Both the position numbers and the translations under genes were made by a program. The notes beneath the pieces were generated by a model. It saw nothing but the letters and a program-made list of their open reading frames with translations. It was not told the DNA's origin and did no database searches. Shown piece after piece: positions 1 through 9,804 of a stretch of 64,000 nucleotides of DNA (its first letter is position 1; each line of letters begins with the position of its first letter). The stretch comes from Torymus aiolomorphi (taxonomy: Eukaryota; Arthropoda; Insecta; Hymenoptera; Torymidae). Location: positions 223,525,876 to 223,589,875 of the forward strand of contig CM070873.1 of the NCBI GenBank assembly GCA_036365515.1, read 5' to 3'.

Positions 1-1843
1 GGGGCATCAACAATTATAATCATATTTATTCGCGAATTTTCCGTTACATAAGGAACAGGTAAAATTTCAACCTTTCCTAAAGGTTTACAAACTTCGATTC
101 GTTCATTTATTTCTTCTCCTGAATCAGTAACAAAGTTGAAATCAAGTAAATAGTCCATTCCTCTAGAAGAATCAAATTTCCAATACCCATTAAGCATTTT
201 TTTAAATCTTAATTTCACATCAGATTTTCTAATAATTCTTTCAACTGTAGCATTTACAACATAATTAATATCTTCTTTTTGATTACTATCTAACTCTCTA
301 ACTGTCCCAAAATCAGTATCAAGAAAAACATGTGTCATATTGAAGTAAGTCCATCTTAATACATCGAAACGATTTATTGCTTTACTTTCTGGTTGATTGC
401 CAATTGGCCATGTCAAGTCATGTTGATCTTTTGGAGTAAAATTTGCAGTTTTTATCATGTCTCCTCTTATTGTTTCGATTTCTTTTTCTACCTTGACTAG
501 TTCAATCTAAAATAATTGCTTACAGTTAATAGCATAAATACATAGTTTTATCAAATCAAATAAATTTAAATAAAAATATACCTTTGCAAAATAACTGTTC
601 ATCTTATACACAACTAAATGATCATATATGGAATATACTGTAATGCAATTTTGAAAGTCCTCTTGTGCAGATAATTCTGTAAAATCACTTTCATAATTAA
701 AAGTTGCATTTAGCTTTGTGGAAATAAATATTTGTTCTTGAGCAGTATTGGAACATGAAATTGATGAGGAATGTACTATGCATCGACCAAAATTGACATC
801 GTCAGAAGCAGAAAAAGTTGCTTTCACACACCAATCTAAATTATTTTTTAACTTCTTTATTACAGAGTTACTTAGTAATACACCACCATCTATAAAAATA
901 TATAAATAGTAATTATTTTATATATCCAAACTGCTGCAAACTTATTCAATTATTATAAACAGTACAAGTAATATTTCATTTTTTTATTAAAAAAATTTTG
1001 TTGTTTAATGTTAGCTTTAATAACAATATATATCTGTCTAATATAATACAATTTTAGAAAATTAATGATGTTGTTTATAATGTAAATGTATTTTTTAAAA
1101 TGATTTTATATTGATATATTGTTTAATATGATTTTATATATTGTTTAATATGTTTTTATATTGATATATGTCTTACCTAGAGAGCAATATGTACTGTCGT
1201 CATTGATAATTCCAAGATGAACATCTTGGCTAACACTAATTTTATTTATTAATTCTGTTAACCTCCTGGCGTTAACATAACTAGTATCTTTAATTATAAA
1301 ATAATAGTCATAATCTTCTAAATAATTATCTGTTATATATTTTAATGCATGAAATGGTTGTAAAATACTTCTGGTATCTGTAAACCCAACAATTCCAGGT
1401 AATGATACATTTGGTTTTGTTCCTTCAGGTATTGAAATAAAATACCGAACTTTATCAACTAAATGTGTAACTGTCTTGTTTAAGGCAATTGCTCGGCTGT
1501 GCAAGTACTCTGGGCTTGTCAGTACACCAATAAATATTTTCTCACGAATTCCAAGCTCTGTCGAATAGTACCTTGGTCGAACAAATACTTTTGGAACCTT
1601 CTTAGCTTTTTGTGGCTTAGCCTCAATATTAATTTTTGGCTCATACTCGTCAATTAATTCATTGCTACTTATGGAATAAGGTAGAGATTCTTCTAAGTCT
1701 TGACAATCGTTGATTTCAATTGGAGCAAAGAGCAAACTAATACTTAGGCCTATGCAGACTCCAATAATCAAATAAATATTGCTTCGACAATGGGAGAATA
1801 AAATATTGATAACTGGACTCATGTTTAAAATCCTAGACTCCAC
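1..1843 (-). CDS. CHPF2: Chondroitin polymerising factor / chondroitin glucuronyltransferase-like gene, 5 prime part (partial)
   Basis: This Golgi type II glycosyltransferase-family gene reads right to left. Three exons are visible: 1843-1177 (donor CTAG/GTAAGAC), 889-582 (acceptor TTTTATAG, donor GCAAAG/GTATAT) and 506 to beyond position 1 (acceptor ATTTTAG). Phases join as 1 then 0. Exon 1 gives a short cytosolic tail, one membrane anchor at about residues 15-35 (NIYLIIGVCIGLSISLLF), a variable stem, then the family block RPRYYSTELGIREKIFIGVL. Exon 2 carries DGGVLLSNSVI and DDVNFGRC. Exon 3 carries WPIGNQPESKA, RFDVLRWTYFN, RGMDYLLDF, EVCKPLGKVE and PVPYVTEN, all hallmarks of CHPF/CHPF2. 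In this family the protein partners chondroitin synthase to extend chondroitin chains. Two starts seven codons apart are possible (1843 or 1822). Introns are about 75 and 287 bp. CHPF versus CHPF2 cannot be settled without the C-terminal half. Confidence 0.9.
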
Positions 1844-2560
1844 TCTTTTTCAGACTAAAAAATATTTCTCAAAAAACTCAAGATATTTAAGAAAAATAAA
1901 ATACCGAACTAAAATTGTATAACAGGAGCTGACTAAAAAATACCATGATACAAGACTTTTGCGCGCACTCAACTTCAAAACATGATAAATAAAAAATTAA
2001 AAAAACCTAAGAAATAAAACTTAACGGCAAATGTCAAGCCATGTAGGTATCGCTGCGTGTGTATCCCGCACAATGAACGCCACAGTCTCCCTTCTCTCGC
2101 AAATCGCGATGCGATGCTGCCAACCAGGGGAGTGTGAGTGACGTACACACATGTGTCCACACTCTGAGGCCTTTCTACATATGTGTGTTCTGTGTGTTCT
2201 ATGTGTTCCCGACAAAGACAGATAGATCTGTTCCGTTTATGTAACTGTAAGACAGAGACAGACATAGAGAGAAGTTGTCTAGAACAGACAGAACACACAT
2301 ATGTAGAAAGGGCCCTGTTTACGCCACACACGGCCAGGAGAACTCTGCCTTGTCGACGCGAAGCGGCGAAGTGCGGACGACCTTGCGAAGCGACGGCTCC
2401 TCGGCTGCTGCGCGCGACGGCGCGTCAGAGACAATACCGTGAACTACGATTAATTATAAAAAAACGTCCTGAAAAAAATACCAATAATTGCGGAATCGTA
2501 TGCAGGGTTTGCAAAAACTAATAAAAAAATTACGTACTCAGACTGCACACATGTTCGCGA
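1844..2560 (-). promoter_or_regulatory. Upstream region of the CHPF-like gene with a GC-rich patch
   Basis: The first about 180 bases upstream of the start codon are AT-rich. From about 2030 to 2450 base composition rises sharply, with CGCGACGGCGCG-like stretches that suggest a promoter or CpG-rich 5 prime region for the minus-strand gene. No TATA box or initiator could be fixed with confidence. The short reading frames here on both strands resemble no protein I recognise. Confidence 0.3.
2170..2312. repeat. Short inverted repeat, about 30-bp arms
   Basis: CCTTTCTACATATGTGTGTT at the left is mirrored by AACACACATATGTAGAAAGG at the right, around a CAGACAGA-rich loop. It could be a small MITE or a fold in the 5 prime region of the neighbouring gene. 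No target-site duplication is obvious. Confidence 0.6.
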
Positions 2561-2739
2561 TGAGTTCATAAAGAATTCGCTAAAAGAATTCTAAAATTAT
2601 TCTTTGACACCATAATACTTAATGACTTCTTAATGAATTAAAAGTATTCATATTGTATTAAGAAAATATTCTATTGGTTATTCATAATTAATTCTTAAAA
2701 TATTGTTAAAGAGTTATTAATGAATGTAGATATGTCCGG

Positions 2740-3604
2740 CCCTATTAAAAAAAATCACGTGAGTATTCATGTGAGTACTCACGCGAGTACTCACGTGAGA
2801 ATGCGCGTGAGTTCTCACGTGAGGTTTTCAATGATATTCTCACGTGAGTAATCACGTGAGTAATCACGTGAGTACTCACGTGATAAGTGAAAAAAATGGT
2901 TTAAAAAAAATTAATAATCAATGTTTTTTTTACTGAACTATTACATAAATATTTGAACTTTAATTTTTGCGTATAACTTCGAATCCTTAAATAGTATAGG
3001 GAGATATAAAAAACGAGGCAAGCCTCGTAATTACAACTCTTTTAAAAGAGTCGCGTTATTGACTAAGTCTTGCCGCTTTATGTATCCTCGCCGGCGTTCA
3101 TTTGCCTATGGAAAACGAGAAATGGGTTGCCGCCTGGCGGTTAAAAGAGTTACTAGGCGTGGAGCTCAGATGGGCCCCATCAGTAATCAGTTCCGCCGGT
3201 GTCTGCCAGGCGGCAACCCCTTTCTCGATTTCCATAGGCAAATGAACGCCGGCGAGGATACATAAAGCGGTAAGACTTAGTCAATAACGCGACTTTTTTA
3301 TAAGAGTTGTAATTACGAGGCTTGCCTCATTTTTAATATCTCCCTATACTATTTAAGGATTCGAAATTATACGCAAAAACTAAAGATCAAATATTTATGT
3401 AATAGTTCAGTAAAAAAAAACATTGATTATTAATTTTTTTTAAACCATTTTTTTCACTTATTACGTAAGTACTCACGTGATTACTCATGTGATTACTCAC
3501 GTGAGAATATCGTCGAAAACCTCACGTGAGAACTCACGCGCGTTCTCACGTGAGTACTCACGTGAGTACTCACGTGACTACTCACGTGATTTTTTTTAAT
3601 AGGG
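2740..3604. mobile_element. 865-bp foldback element with CACGTG palindrome arrays
   Basis: This is an almost complete hairpin. It begins CCCTATTAAAAAAAATCACG and ends with the mirror image. The first and last about 140 bp of the arms repeat the palindrome ACTCACGTGAGT and close variants, about a dozen copies per arm. Inside these come an AT-rich block, then a GC-richer block with CTTTATGTATCCTCGCCGG in both arms, and a short spacer at about 3150-3190. It encodes nothing recognisable, so it is a non-autonomous TIR or foldback element. No target-site duplication could be defined. Confidence 0.8.
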
Positions 3605-3949
3605 GGGCGTATCCAATCAGTATGCATTCCTATAAAGAGTCCGTTCATAAAAAAAAATGAATTCCTGTAGAATTATATTTACTTAAATTATTAATTCCTA
3701 AAAAGCATTTATATAGAATACGAAATGAACATTTTCTAGAGTTCATAATGAATTCCAATTTATATCATTTGGAACAAAAATTTTTTAAACACGATACATT
3801 CAATTGTACCATGAATTGTAAAAGAATTCATTAATAACTTATAAGTTTCAAAATAGTTATATTTGGCTGAAAAATGATGAAAACATGAATCCATTTTTAA
3901 AACTTTAAAACAATTTTAGAATACTTTGATAGTGCATTTTTACTTTGCA

Positions 3950-5548
3950 TTTTTTAGCCTGCAAAAATTGACCTTGTTTTACGGCAAAATATTAAAATAA
4001 ACAATTTATTTATTTTACGTAGACATGCCGTAAAACTTTTTAGTCCTCAATGTAAAAGGGATACCAAAAACAAGGCAAGCCTTGTAATTTCGGACTCTGC
4101 GTGAAGAGTCATTTCAACGATTTGAATTACACGGCTTATATTCTCTCTCAGCACTCCAGTGTATCCACAGAAAGCACCACCGGTGCGCCGCATAGCGGAT
4201 GAAAAGCCGAAGCTTGCCTATCGAGAATTGCGTTTCACAAGAATTCTTTATGATTAGTTTTATGGAAGATGGAACTCGCATCCCCCACCTACTTGGGGTT
4301 AAGAATTATTTATATAATTATTTTGCCATGTATACACATCTAACGCGCACCCGTATACGCATGGAAGTCGCATCCCCCATCTACTTGGGGTTAGGAATTC
4401 TATAAATAATTATTTTCTCTTGTATGCACATCTGACTTGCTCCCGTATACGCGTGGAACTCGCATCCCCCGCCTACTTGTGGTTAGGAATTATATAAATA
4501 ATTATTTTGCCTTGTATACACGTCTAACGCGCTCCCGTATAAGCGCGGATCTCGCATCCCCCGCCTAGTTGGGGTTAGGAATTATATAAATAATTATTTT
4601 TCCTTGTATAGACGTTTGACGCGCTCCCGTATACGCGTCGAACTCGCATCCCCCGCCTACTTGGGGTTAAGAATTATTTATATAATTATTTTGCCATGTA
4701 TACACGTCTAACGCGCACCCGTATACGCATGGAAGTCGCATCCCCCGTCTACTTGGGGTTAGGAATTATATAAATAATTATTTTCCCTTTAACAAGTGAT
4801 CGATGTTCGTTAAAATATAAATCCATAAGATCTTTAATATGTACTAATTCTTGGATGAAATGTAACCTTAAAGAGTTAATTTGTGAAGTTAATATGTCAT
4901 AAAAACTTATAAATGATAAAAAAAAAATTACTTATTCTTACAAATTTTTCAATAACAATAATGCAAGATCTTGATAAAAAATGTTGTTAAGAATATGTTC
5001 TTGGTTTTCAAGACTTGGTGTTGTCTTGTTTTTGTTCTTCGAATATTGTCTTGATATTGTCTTGATTTTCAAGACGATACGATACAATATCGATATTTAT
5101 CTTGAGTCTTGTAGAAGCCCTAGAATAGAGGGAATCTCTTGATCTTTTTGCAAAGAGTTCATACATTAGAAAATCACCCAATGATCAAAAAGAATTTTTG
5201 TTGAACTCTTTAAGATTACTTAAGGAATGCTTTTTCCATAAAAGTAATCATAAAGAATTCTTGTGAAACGCAATTCTCGATACACAAGCTTTCGCTATTC
5301 ATACGCTATGCGGCGCGCCGGTGGTGCTTTCTGTGGATACACTGGAGTGCCGAGAGTATATAAGCCGTGTAATTCAATCATGGTAATGACTCTTGACGCA
5401 GAGTCCGAAATTACAAGGCTTGCCTGGTTTTTGGTATCCTTTTACAAATAGGGACTAAAAATTTTATGACATGTCTGCGTAAAATAAATAAATTTTTTAT
5501 TTTAAAATTCAGCTGCAAAACAAGATTGATTTTTGTAGGCTAAAAAAT
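3950..5548. mobile_element. 1.6-kb hairpin element carrying a tandem-repeat centre
   Basis: The left arm (3950-4262) and right arm (5228-5548) are inverted copies sharing CAAGGCAAGCCTTGTAATTT, GACTCTGCGT, GTGTATCCACAGAAAGCACC and GAATTGCGTTTCACAAGAAT. The loop contains six copies of a 92-bp unit and about 430 bp of AT-rich sequence. No protein is encoded. The arms differ by scattered substitutions, so the element is not recent. Confidence 0.75.
4266..4795. repeat. Six-copy tandem repeat, unit 92-93 bp
   Basis: Copies are phased by CGCATCCCCC starting at 4276, 4369, 4461, 4553, 4645 and 4737. Each unit carries CTCGCATCCCCC, CTACTTGGGGTTAGGAATT, an AATAATTATTTT block, TGTATACAC and CGCCCCGTATACGC-like sequence. 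Substitutions are scattered and spacing is very regular. Degenerate single copies of the same unit lie elsewhere in the window (about 37.1-37.6, 38.9-39.1 and 58.0-58.5 kb). Confidence 0.9.
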
Positions 5549-5981
5549 TGGAATGAACTGTTTAGAACTCTAGGCAAATATTTTTGCTTACTTTAAAGTT
5601 AATAAAAGAATTCACTAGAATAATTTCGTATTCGTAAAGAGTGTAATAATAGTTCATTACGAATACTCAATGAATACTTAGTAGTTCATTGTGAATTAAA
5701 AGTGAATACTTTTTTTAGAAAAAAAAATGAACTCTTTTACATGTCCGGTATTGTTACCATAATGTGACTTCAAGAAAAATTATTAATGAACTCTTTATGA
5801 GTACTAAATCAAAAAAAGAACCTATGACGAATTTGAAATGAATTTTCGGGCCGGACATAGCACCTATTCTTAAGGAATTCACTATGAATACTTTGGGGAT
5901 AAATACTTATTATTTCGCGAATTCATGGGAGCTCTTTCGAAGTCTTTATGAATTTTTTCAGAATTGTCTGTGCTGTCTGGG

Positions 5982-6511
5982 CATGAGACGCTTCGTAGCT
6001 TTAGACCTGGGTCGTTACCAACTAGCTTGGTACTCTGCTGCACTTGTGCATGTTGCGCCCAGAAGCTCTCCAGTCGATCATCGCCAACTAATCTAGTGCT
6101 TGCCACTTTATACGTTGGGATCGAGGCCAACTAATCTAGTGCCTGCCACTGTGTACGTTGCGCCGTTGAGCTTTAGTCAGAAGTTGCCAAGTACTCTTAA
6201 AGCTTTGTAACAATATTGCATCAGTGCGCGTAATTTTGCTCTATCTTATTGTCAGATTAAGTTTATAAAGAGTCACAAACACGTTAAAATGAACTATTGT
6301 TAATTGTTAACGTTATAAATTTCAAATTACAAGTTATTTCAATAAATTACATCATTAACTTTAAATCTTCTCGTGAGTGTTTATTTCAATTTACCCGCAA
6401 CTCTGTGCGCTTTAGCGTTTAATTGAGCAACGTTCCCAAAATTCTAATTTCAACCCGGCGACCATTGCAGAAGCGCCCTTCTGCTCTCAGACCCCGACTC
6501 GGGTCATAACA
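5982..6511 (+). mobile_element. Truncated LTR of the element-2 Ty3/gypsy family
   Basis: The reverse complement matches 17261-17740 and the corresponding part of the 26253-28009 LTR, from GAGACGCTTCGTAGC to the terminal GGGTCATAACA. It is the 3 prime part of an LTR in plus orientation. It retains the about 44-bp block (GCGCTTTAGCGTTTAATTG) that is deleted in the 17261-19001 LTR. It has a private duplication of GCCAACTAATCTAGTGC at about 6088 and 6131. The other LTR part and the internal region are missing. Confidence 0.8.
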
Positions 6512-7308
6512 ATACCGAAAATACGTAAGGTAAAAGTACCAATAGATGGCCGCTTAGTGAAGCTAGAATTTTGAAGTCATATTTTAAATGCGAAATATTA
6601 TTAAAAATGCATAGAATCAGTAGCCAATAGAATTATTATTACTTTTTACTTGCGAAAAAAGTATTTAATTTGTGAAAATAAGCTTTTATGATAGAAAAAT
6701 TAATTAAATTATGAATACATGCTTGTACTAGTAGTTGGACCGTGCTAAAAAGTCATGTACTAGTGGTCGAAATTGTTAGTCCCAATACTTGAACCATATA
6801 ATTTGTACTCTATATTTATTTTGATTTTTATGTAAAAATAATAAAATCGCTAAATTTTGGACTGGAAATACTTTTTAACACTAAACCAAAAGTTAATAAT
6901 ATGAAATTACAGAAAATCAATGTATAATAATCATATTATGGTTTTCCAACCTACTAACTCTACCAATACGTAGGAACCCTAACCATCAAAACATCGGTGA
7001 AATACATAGGGCCAAGTATTGGGACATGACGTTTAAACTGGTACTAGTAGATAAACTTGAATTATTTTTATTAGAAACAATAATTATTGGGCTTCTAACG
7101 ACTGTAATTGAATTCGATGCATCTTAGAAGTGTCTTAAAACTTTCAAGAGTAAAGATTTACTTCAAATTTATTTAAAAAATACCTAAAAGGCGAGTCATG
7201 AATCCTTACGAAATCATTAAGGACCTCCCATAGAAAGCCGTGATCCCCGCGAGTAGCATTTTCAAATCGTCTTTATAAGTATTAAATTTTCATTAAGAGT
7301 AATAATAC
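6512..7308. mobile_element. Left half of an AT-rich element interrupted by the DIRS copy
   Basis: GTAAGGTAAAAGTACCAAT followed by GATGGCCGC at 6526-6555 is mirrored at about 28240-28290 (GGCCGCTCATTGGTACTTTT then ACCTTAC). This suggests one non-autonomous TIR element into which the DIRS copy inserted. Within it, TCCCAATACTTG near 6780 and CAAGTATTGGGA near 7012 form another inverted pair. No gene was seen. Confidence 0.4.
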
Positions 7309-7391
7309 TTATCCTTCGTTCCTTGTTCGAAGAGATTACTTAGTAGTACTACTCCCCTTGGCTCCAAGATGACGCCACTTTTCAGAGATAG
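7309..7391 (+). repeat. DIRS left inverted terminal repeat, outer segment
   Basis: It runs from TTATCCTTCGTTCCTTGTTC to CTTTTCAGAGATAG and continues after LTR element 1 at 13263-13322. It is complementary to the right repeat (17199-17260 plus 28010-28133). Its first about 50 bases are also repeated in reverse complement at 17014-17050. The last four bases, ATAG, are the target site duplicated by LTR element 1. Confidence 0.85.
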
Positions 7392-7647
7392 TGTAGGGAC
7401 TGCGATCTTCCCTCTCACTCTAACTGCGAGAGTGGGGGAAGCAGCCATGTCGCGCTCTCCATGAAGCGGTCTGCGCGCCGCAGTCGTTGCTCGAGTCCAC
7501 GAGCGTGCGGACGTGTGTCCGCTGTATCCTCCTTTGACTAATAAATCTCCTCGTTACTGTTGACTCCTCGACTCTTCATTTCTCTCTCTCTCTCTGATCT
7601 CCTTCCTTTCCTGGACCGAGTGAAGAAGTGGGTGTATAAACCCCACA
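7392..7647 (+). repeat. 5 prime LTR of element 1
   Basis: It begins TGTAGGGACTGCGATCTTCC and ends GGGTGTATAAACCCCACA. It contains a TC-repeat tract at about 7579-7594 that is 9 bp longer than in the 3 prime copy. The TGTATAAA near the end could act as a TATA box or end-processing signal, but this was not tested. Confidence 0.92.
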
Positions 7648-7648
7648 T

Positions 7649-7661
7649 TGGTGACCCCGAC
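7649..7661 (+). promoter_or_regulatory. Primer binding site, tRNA-Trp type
   Basis: TGGTGACCCCGAC starts two bases after the LTR. It is complementary to the conserved animal tRNA-Trp 3 prime end (GTCGGGGTCA plus CCA), which would prime minus-strand synthesis. Confidence 0.75.
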
Positions 7662-8895
7662 AGGAGCACCGAGGAGGACGGCAGGCTGCTGCCTGCCACG
7701 GCGCATTTTCGCTGACACCGTTTTTCTACGCGGCACATTCACTCAGTGCTTCGGCCAGTTTTGCGGCACTTTCGCCGCGAGGACTTCTTCAGGATTTCCG
7801 TGTGCGTGCTGGCACGCCGGCGAACACGTGTGTAGGCATTTACCTTTTGAATTTACGTCGTGTGCGTGCTGGCACGTCGGCGTACACGCGTAAAAACCAA
7901 CGGCCTAGAGCCCCTGCGCAGCTGCGCAATGTTCGTTCCTCGTCGAGTCTTCTCCGAGGCATCGCAGCTTTCTTTGGCAGATCTCCAGGTGCGTACTTGC
8001 GTGAAGCCACCGTCACCGGCGCCTTCAAACGCACCTGTTGAGCAACGTTAAGCAGATCTCCGGGTGCGGCCTTGCGTGAAGCCACCGTCACCGGCGCCTT
8101 TTCTACCGCACCCGTCGAGCACCGGGAGGTGAACCGCTGCAGCCGTAGCACCTCGTCGAGTCTTCTCCGAGGCGGCCAACCTTCAGACTTCAATAACTGC
8201 GTCGAGGTATGCGTGCGGGGAATTAGGGTGCGTGACCCGCGAAATTAATAAAGTTACGCGTGCGCGCGTTTTCGTATTCCGAGAACTGTTGTCGCGCGCC
8301 GCGCGTTTACTCGCGAGCTTTGAATTCGCGGAATTCGTGCGCAACGGTCACGCATTCTGAGAACTAGGCGGCCGTCTTGACTTTTGTGTGTTATTGCATT
8401 TTCAAGCTCGCTCTCGCGCAAGGTGACATAAACCTTTTAGTATTTTTGAGTCACGCGTATTGGATTTTTTCAATTTTAGTAAATTTATGCATCGCCTAGT
8501 CACGTGCTTTAATAAAATTCTTTAAAAAAAAAACTTTTTTATTAAGCGGGAAAGTGGTCTCTTAGTTTTTCAAGCGGTCTACTGACAATTTCAATACCTA
8601 ATTTTAAGTTTTAGATTAGGTTAGCTTTAAAATTATTGTATGTGCCTGCGAGCACTAACTAGGAGCTTGTTATGCGCATTGCGGCGTAAGGCAATTTAGG
8701 TGTTTTATCAACCCTAGCAGGGGATTTGCACCCTTTACCTCTAGTTCTACGTCACCTTCGGGGAGCGTAGGACTAGCTATTTTCACTTGGTTAGCCATAG
8801 GACTTGCTTTTATTTTTCTGCGTGCACCTTCTAGTCGCATAGAAGTAGCCTTTGCACTCCTCGTTTTAGGCTCATGTACATTCTTTTTCATCAAG
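7662..8895 (+). other. Untranslated leader of element 1, with internal repeats
   Basis: No convincing gene lies here. A 74-75-bp unit is tandemly duplicated (about 7978-8050 and 8053-8125; shared core TGCGTGAAGCCACCGTCACC). CTCGTCGAGTCTTCTCCGAG occurs at about 7936 and 8151, and GTGTGCGTGCTGGCACG at about 7800 and 7859. The leader is GC-rich to about 8350 and AT-rich after that. It may hold packaging or translation-control signals, but that is inference. Confidence 0.6.
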
Positions 8896-9804
8896 ATGCC
8901 GGACAACACAGAGATCACCGTCGAGTCTCTTTAGCAGGAGTTGCGAGAGCTTAGGCAACAGTTCTCGGGTCTTAATACTCATCCGGCGACCGAGTCTGCC
9001 AACCGCATCAAAGCCGCGCGTATGCCGAAAATCCCGCCGTTCATTCAAACTGACCCCGAGTTATGGTTTATGCAAGCAGAGGCCGCGTTCCGCCATTCGC
9101 AGATCACGGTAGATAGTACCAAAGTTGATTATCTCTGCTTATCATTAGGCTCTGAGGGCATGTCGGCTATTAGGGACTTACTGAAAACAAATCCCACACC
9201 TCTGGACTACTATAAATTAGTAAAAGACCGTCTTATCGCGACCTTTGCCAGCTCGGCAGAACATAACCTGCGAAAATTGTTAAAGGGGGAAGTGTTGACT
9301 GATGGTAAGCCCACGAGAGTTCTCCAGAGGCTTCGTGCCCTTAATCAAGGTTCGTGTGACGATAAAATCATCCAGTTTGTCTTTCTGGACCAACTTCCAC
9401 TACAACACCGTTCGATTCTTGTCGCTACTGGTGTCACTGATCTCAACAAACTAGCTGAAGTAGCTGACAGTATGGCTGAAACTTCTGGCACTACGGATGC
9501 CTCAATTCATGCTGTTTCTTCGAATCAGTCGACCCCGGCCGCTTTTGAAGCCCTGCTCAAGCGCTTTGATCGCCTCGAGCGGAAGGTTGGCGCGCTGTCC
9601 AAAAAATCAGCTGATGGCCAGGACTCTTCTAATAACTCCGCCAATTCTCAAGCCAGAGGCAGATCTAGGCGCGCTCGTTCTTCCAGTCGCGATTCATCCG
9701 GTCTGTGCCTCGCCCATAGGAAATATTCAAACAATCCCTTGTCGTGTCGTGAGTGGTGCTCCAAATATGGTGAGTGGCAGAAACAAAATCCACCAAAAAA
9801 CTAA
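8896..9804 (+). pseudogene. gag: gag of element 1 (one early stop)
   Basis: The likely start is ATG 8896. Codon 13 is TAG (8932-8934), where a CAG Gln would fit, and the frame is then open from 8935 to 9804. The protein has the gypsy-type capsid region around DPELWFMQAEAAFR (about residues 50-65 counted from 8896), then a basic Arg/Ser-rich segment, and ends in a Cys/His cluster (LCLAHRKYSNNPLSCREWC) rather than a standard CCHC knuckle. Gag forms the particle that packages the RNA. The stop may be a recent mutation or a sequence error. Gag overlaps pol by about 30 bases in another frame, which implies frameshifted expression of pol. Confidence 0.85.

Larger units (their letters stand above)
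2560..5880. mobile_element. Composite foldback element, outer AT-rich arms
   Basis: The outer arms (about 2560-2739, 3605-3949 and 5549-5880) are built from GAATTC, TTCATTAA and AAGAGTTCAT-type motifs that recur in inverted orientation. A 12-bp sequence TATGTCCGGCCC at 2731-2742 is exactly complementary to 5848-5859. The CACGTG element at 2740-3604 sits in the left arm immediately after this motif, which suggests a later insertion. The core hairpin lies at 3950-5548. Outer limits are approximate. No coding capacity was found. Confidence 0.5.

Noticed and set aside
4266..4795. Regular 92-bp repeats considered as a CRISPR array
   Set aside because: The whole unit repeats with no unique spacers, and the DNA is eukaryotic.
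5263..5451. Short frame in the right arm of the hairpin element
   Set aside because: It lies wholly within an inverted arm whose mirror copy does not encode the same protein.
7648..8193. Several overlapping frames in the leader of element 1
   Set aside because: They arise from tandemly repeated GC-rich non-coding leader on both strands. None has a domain.
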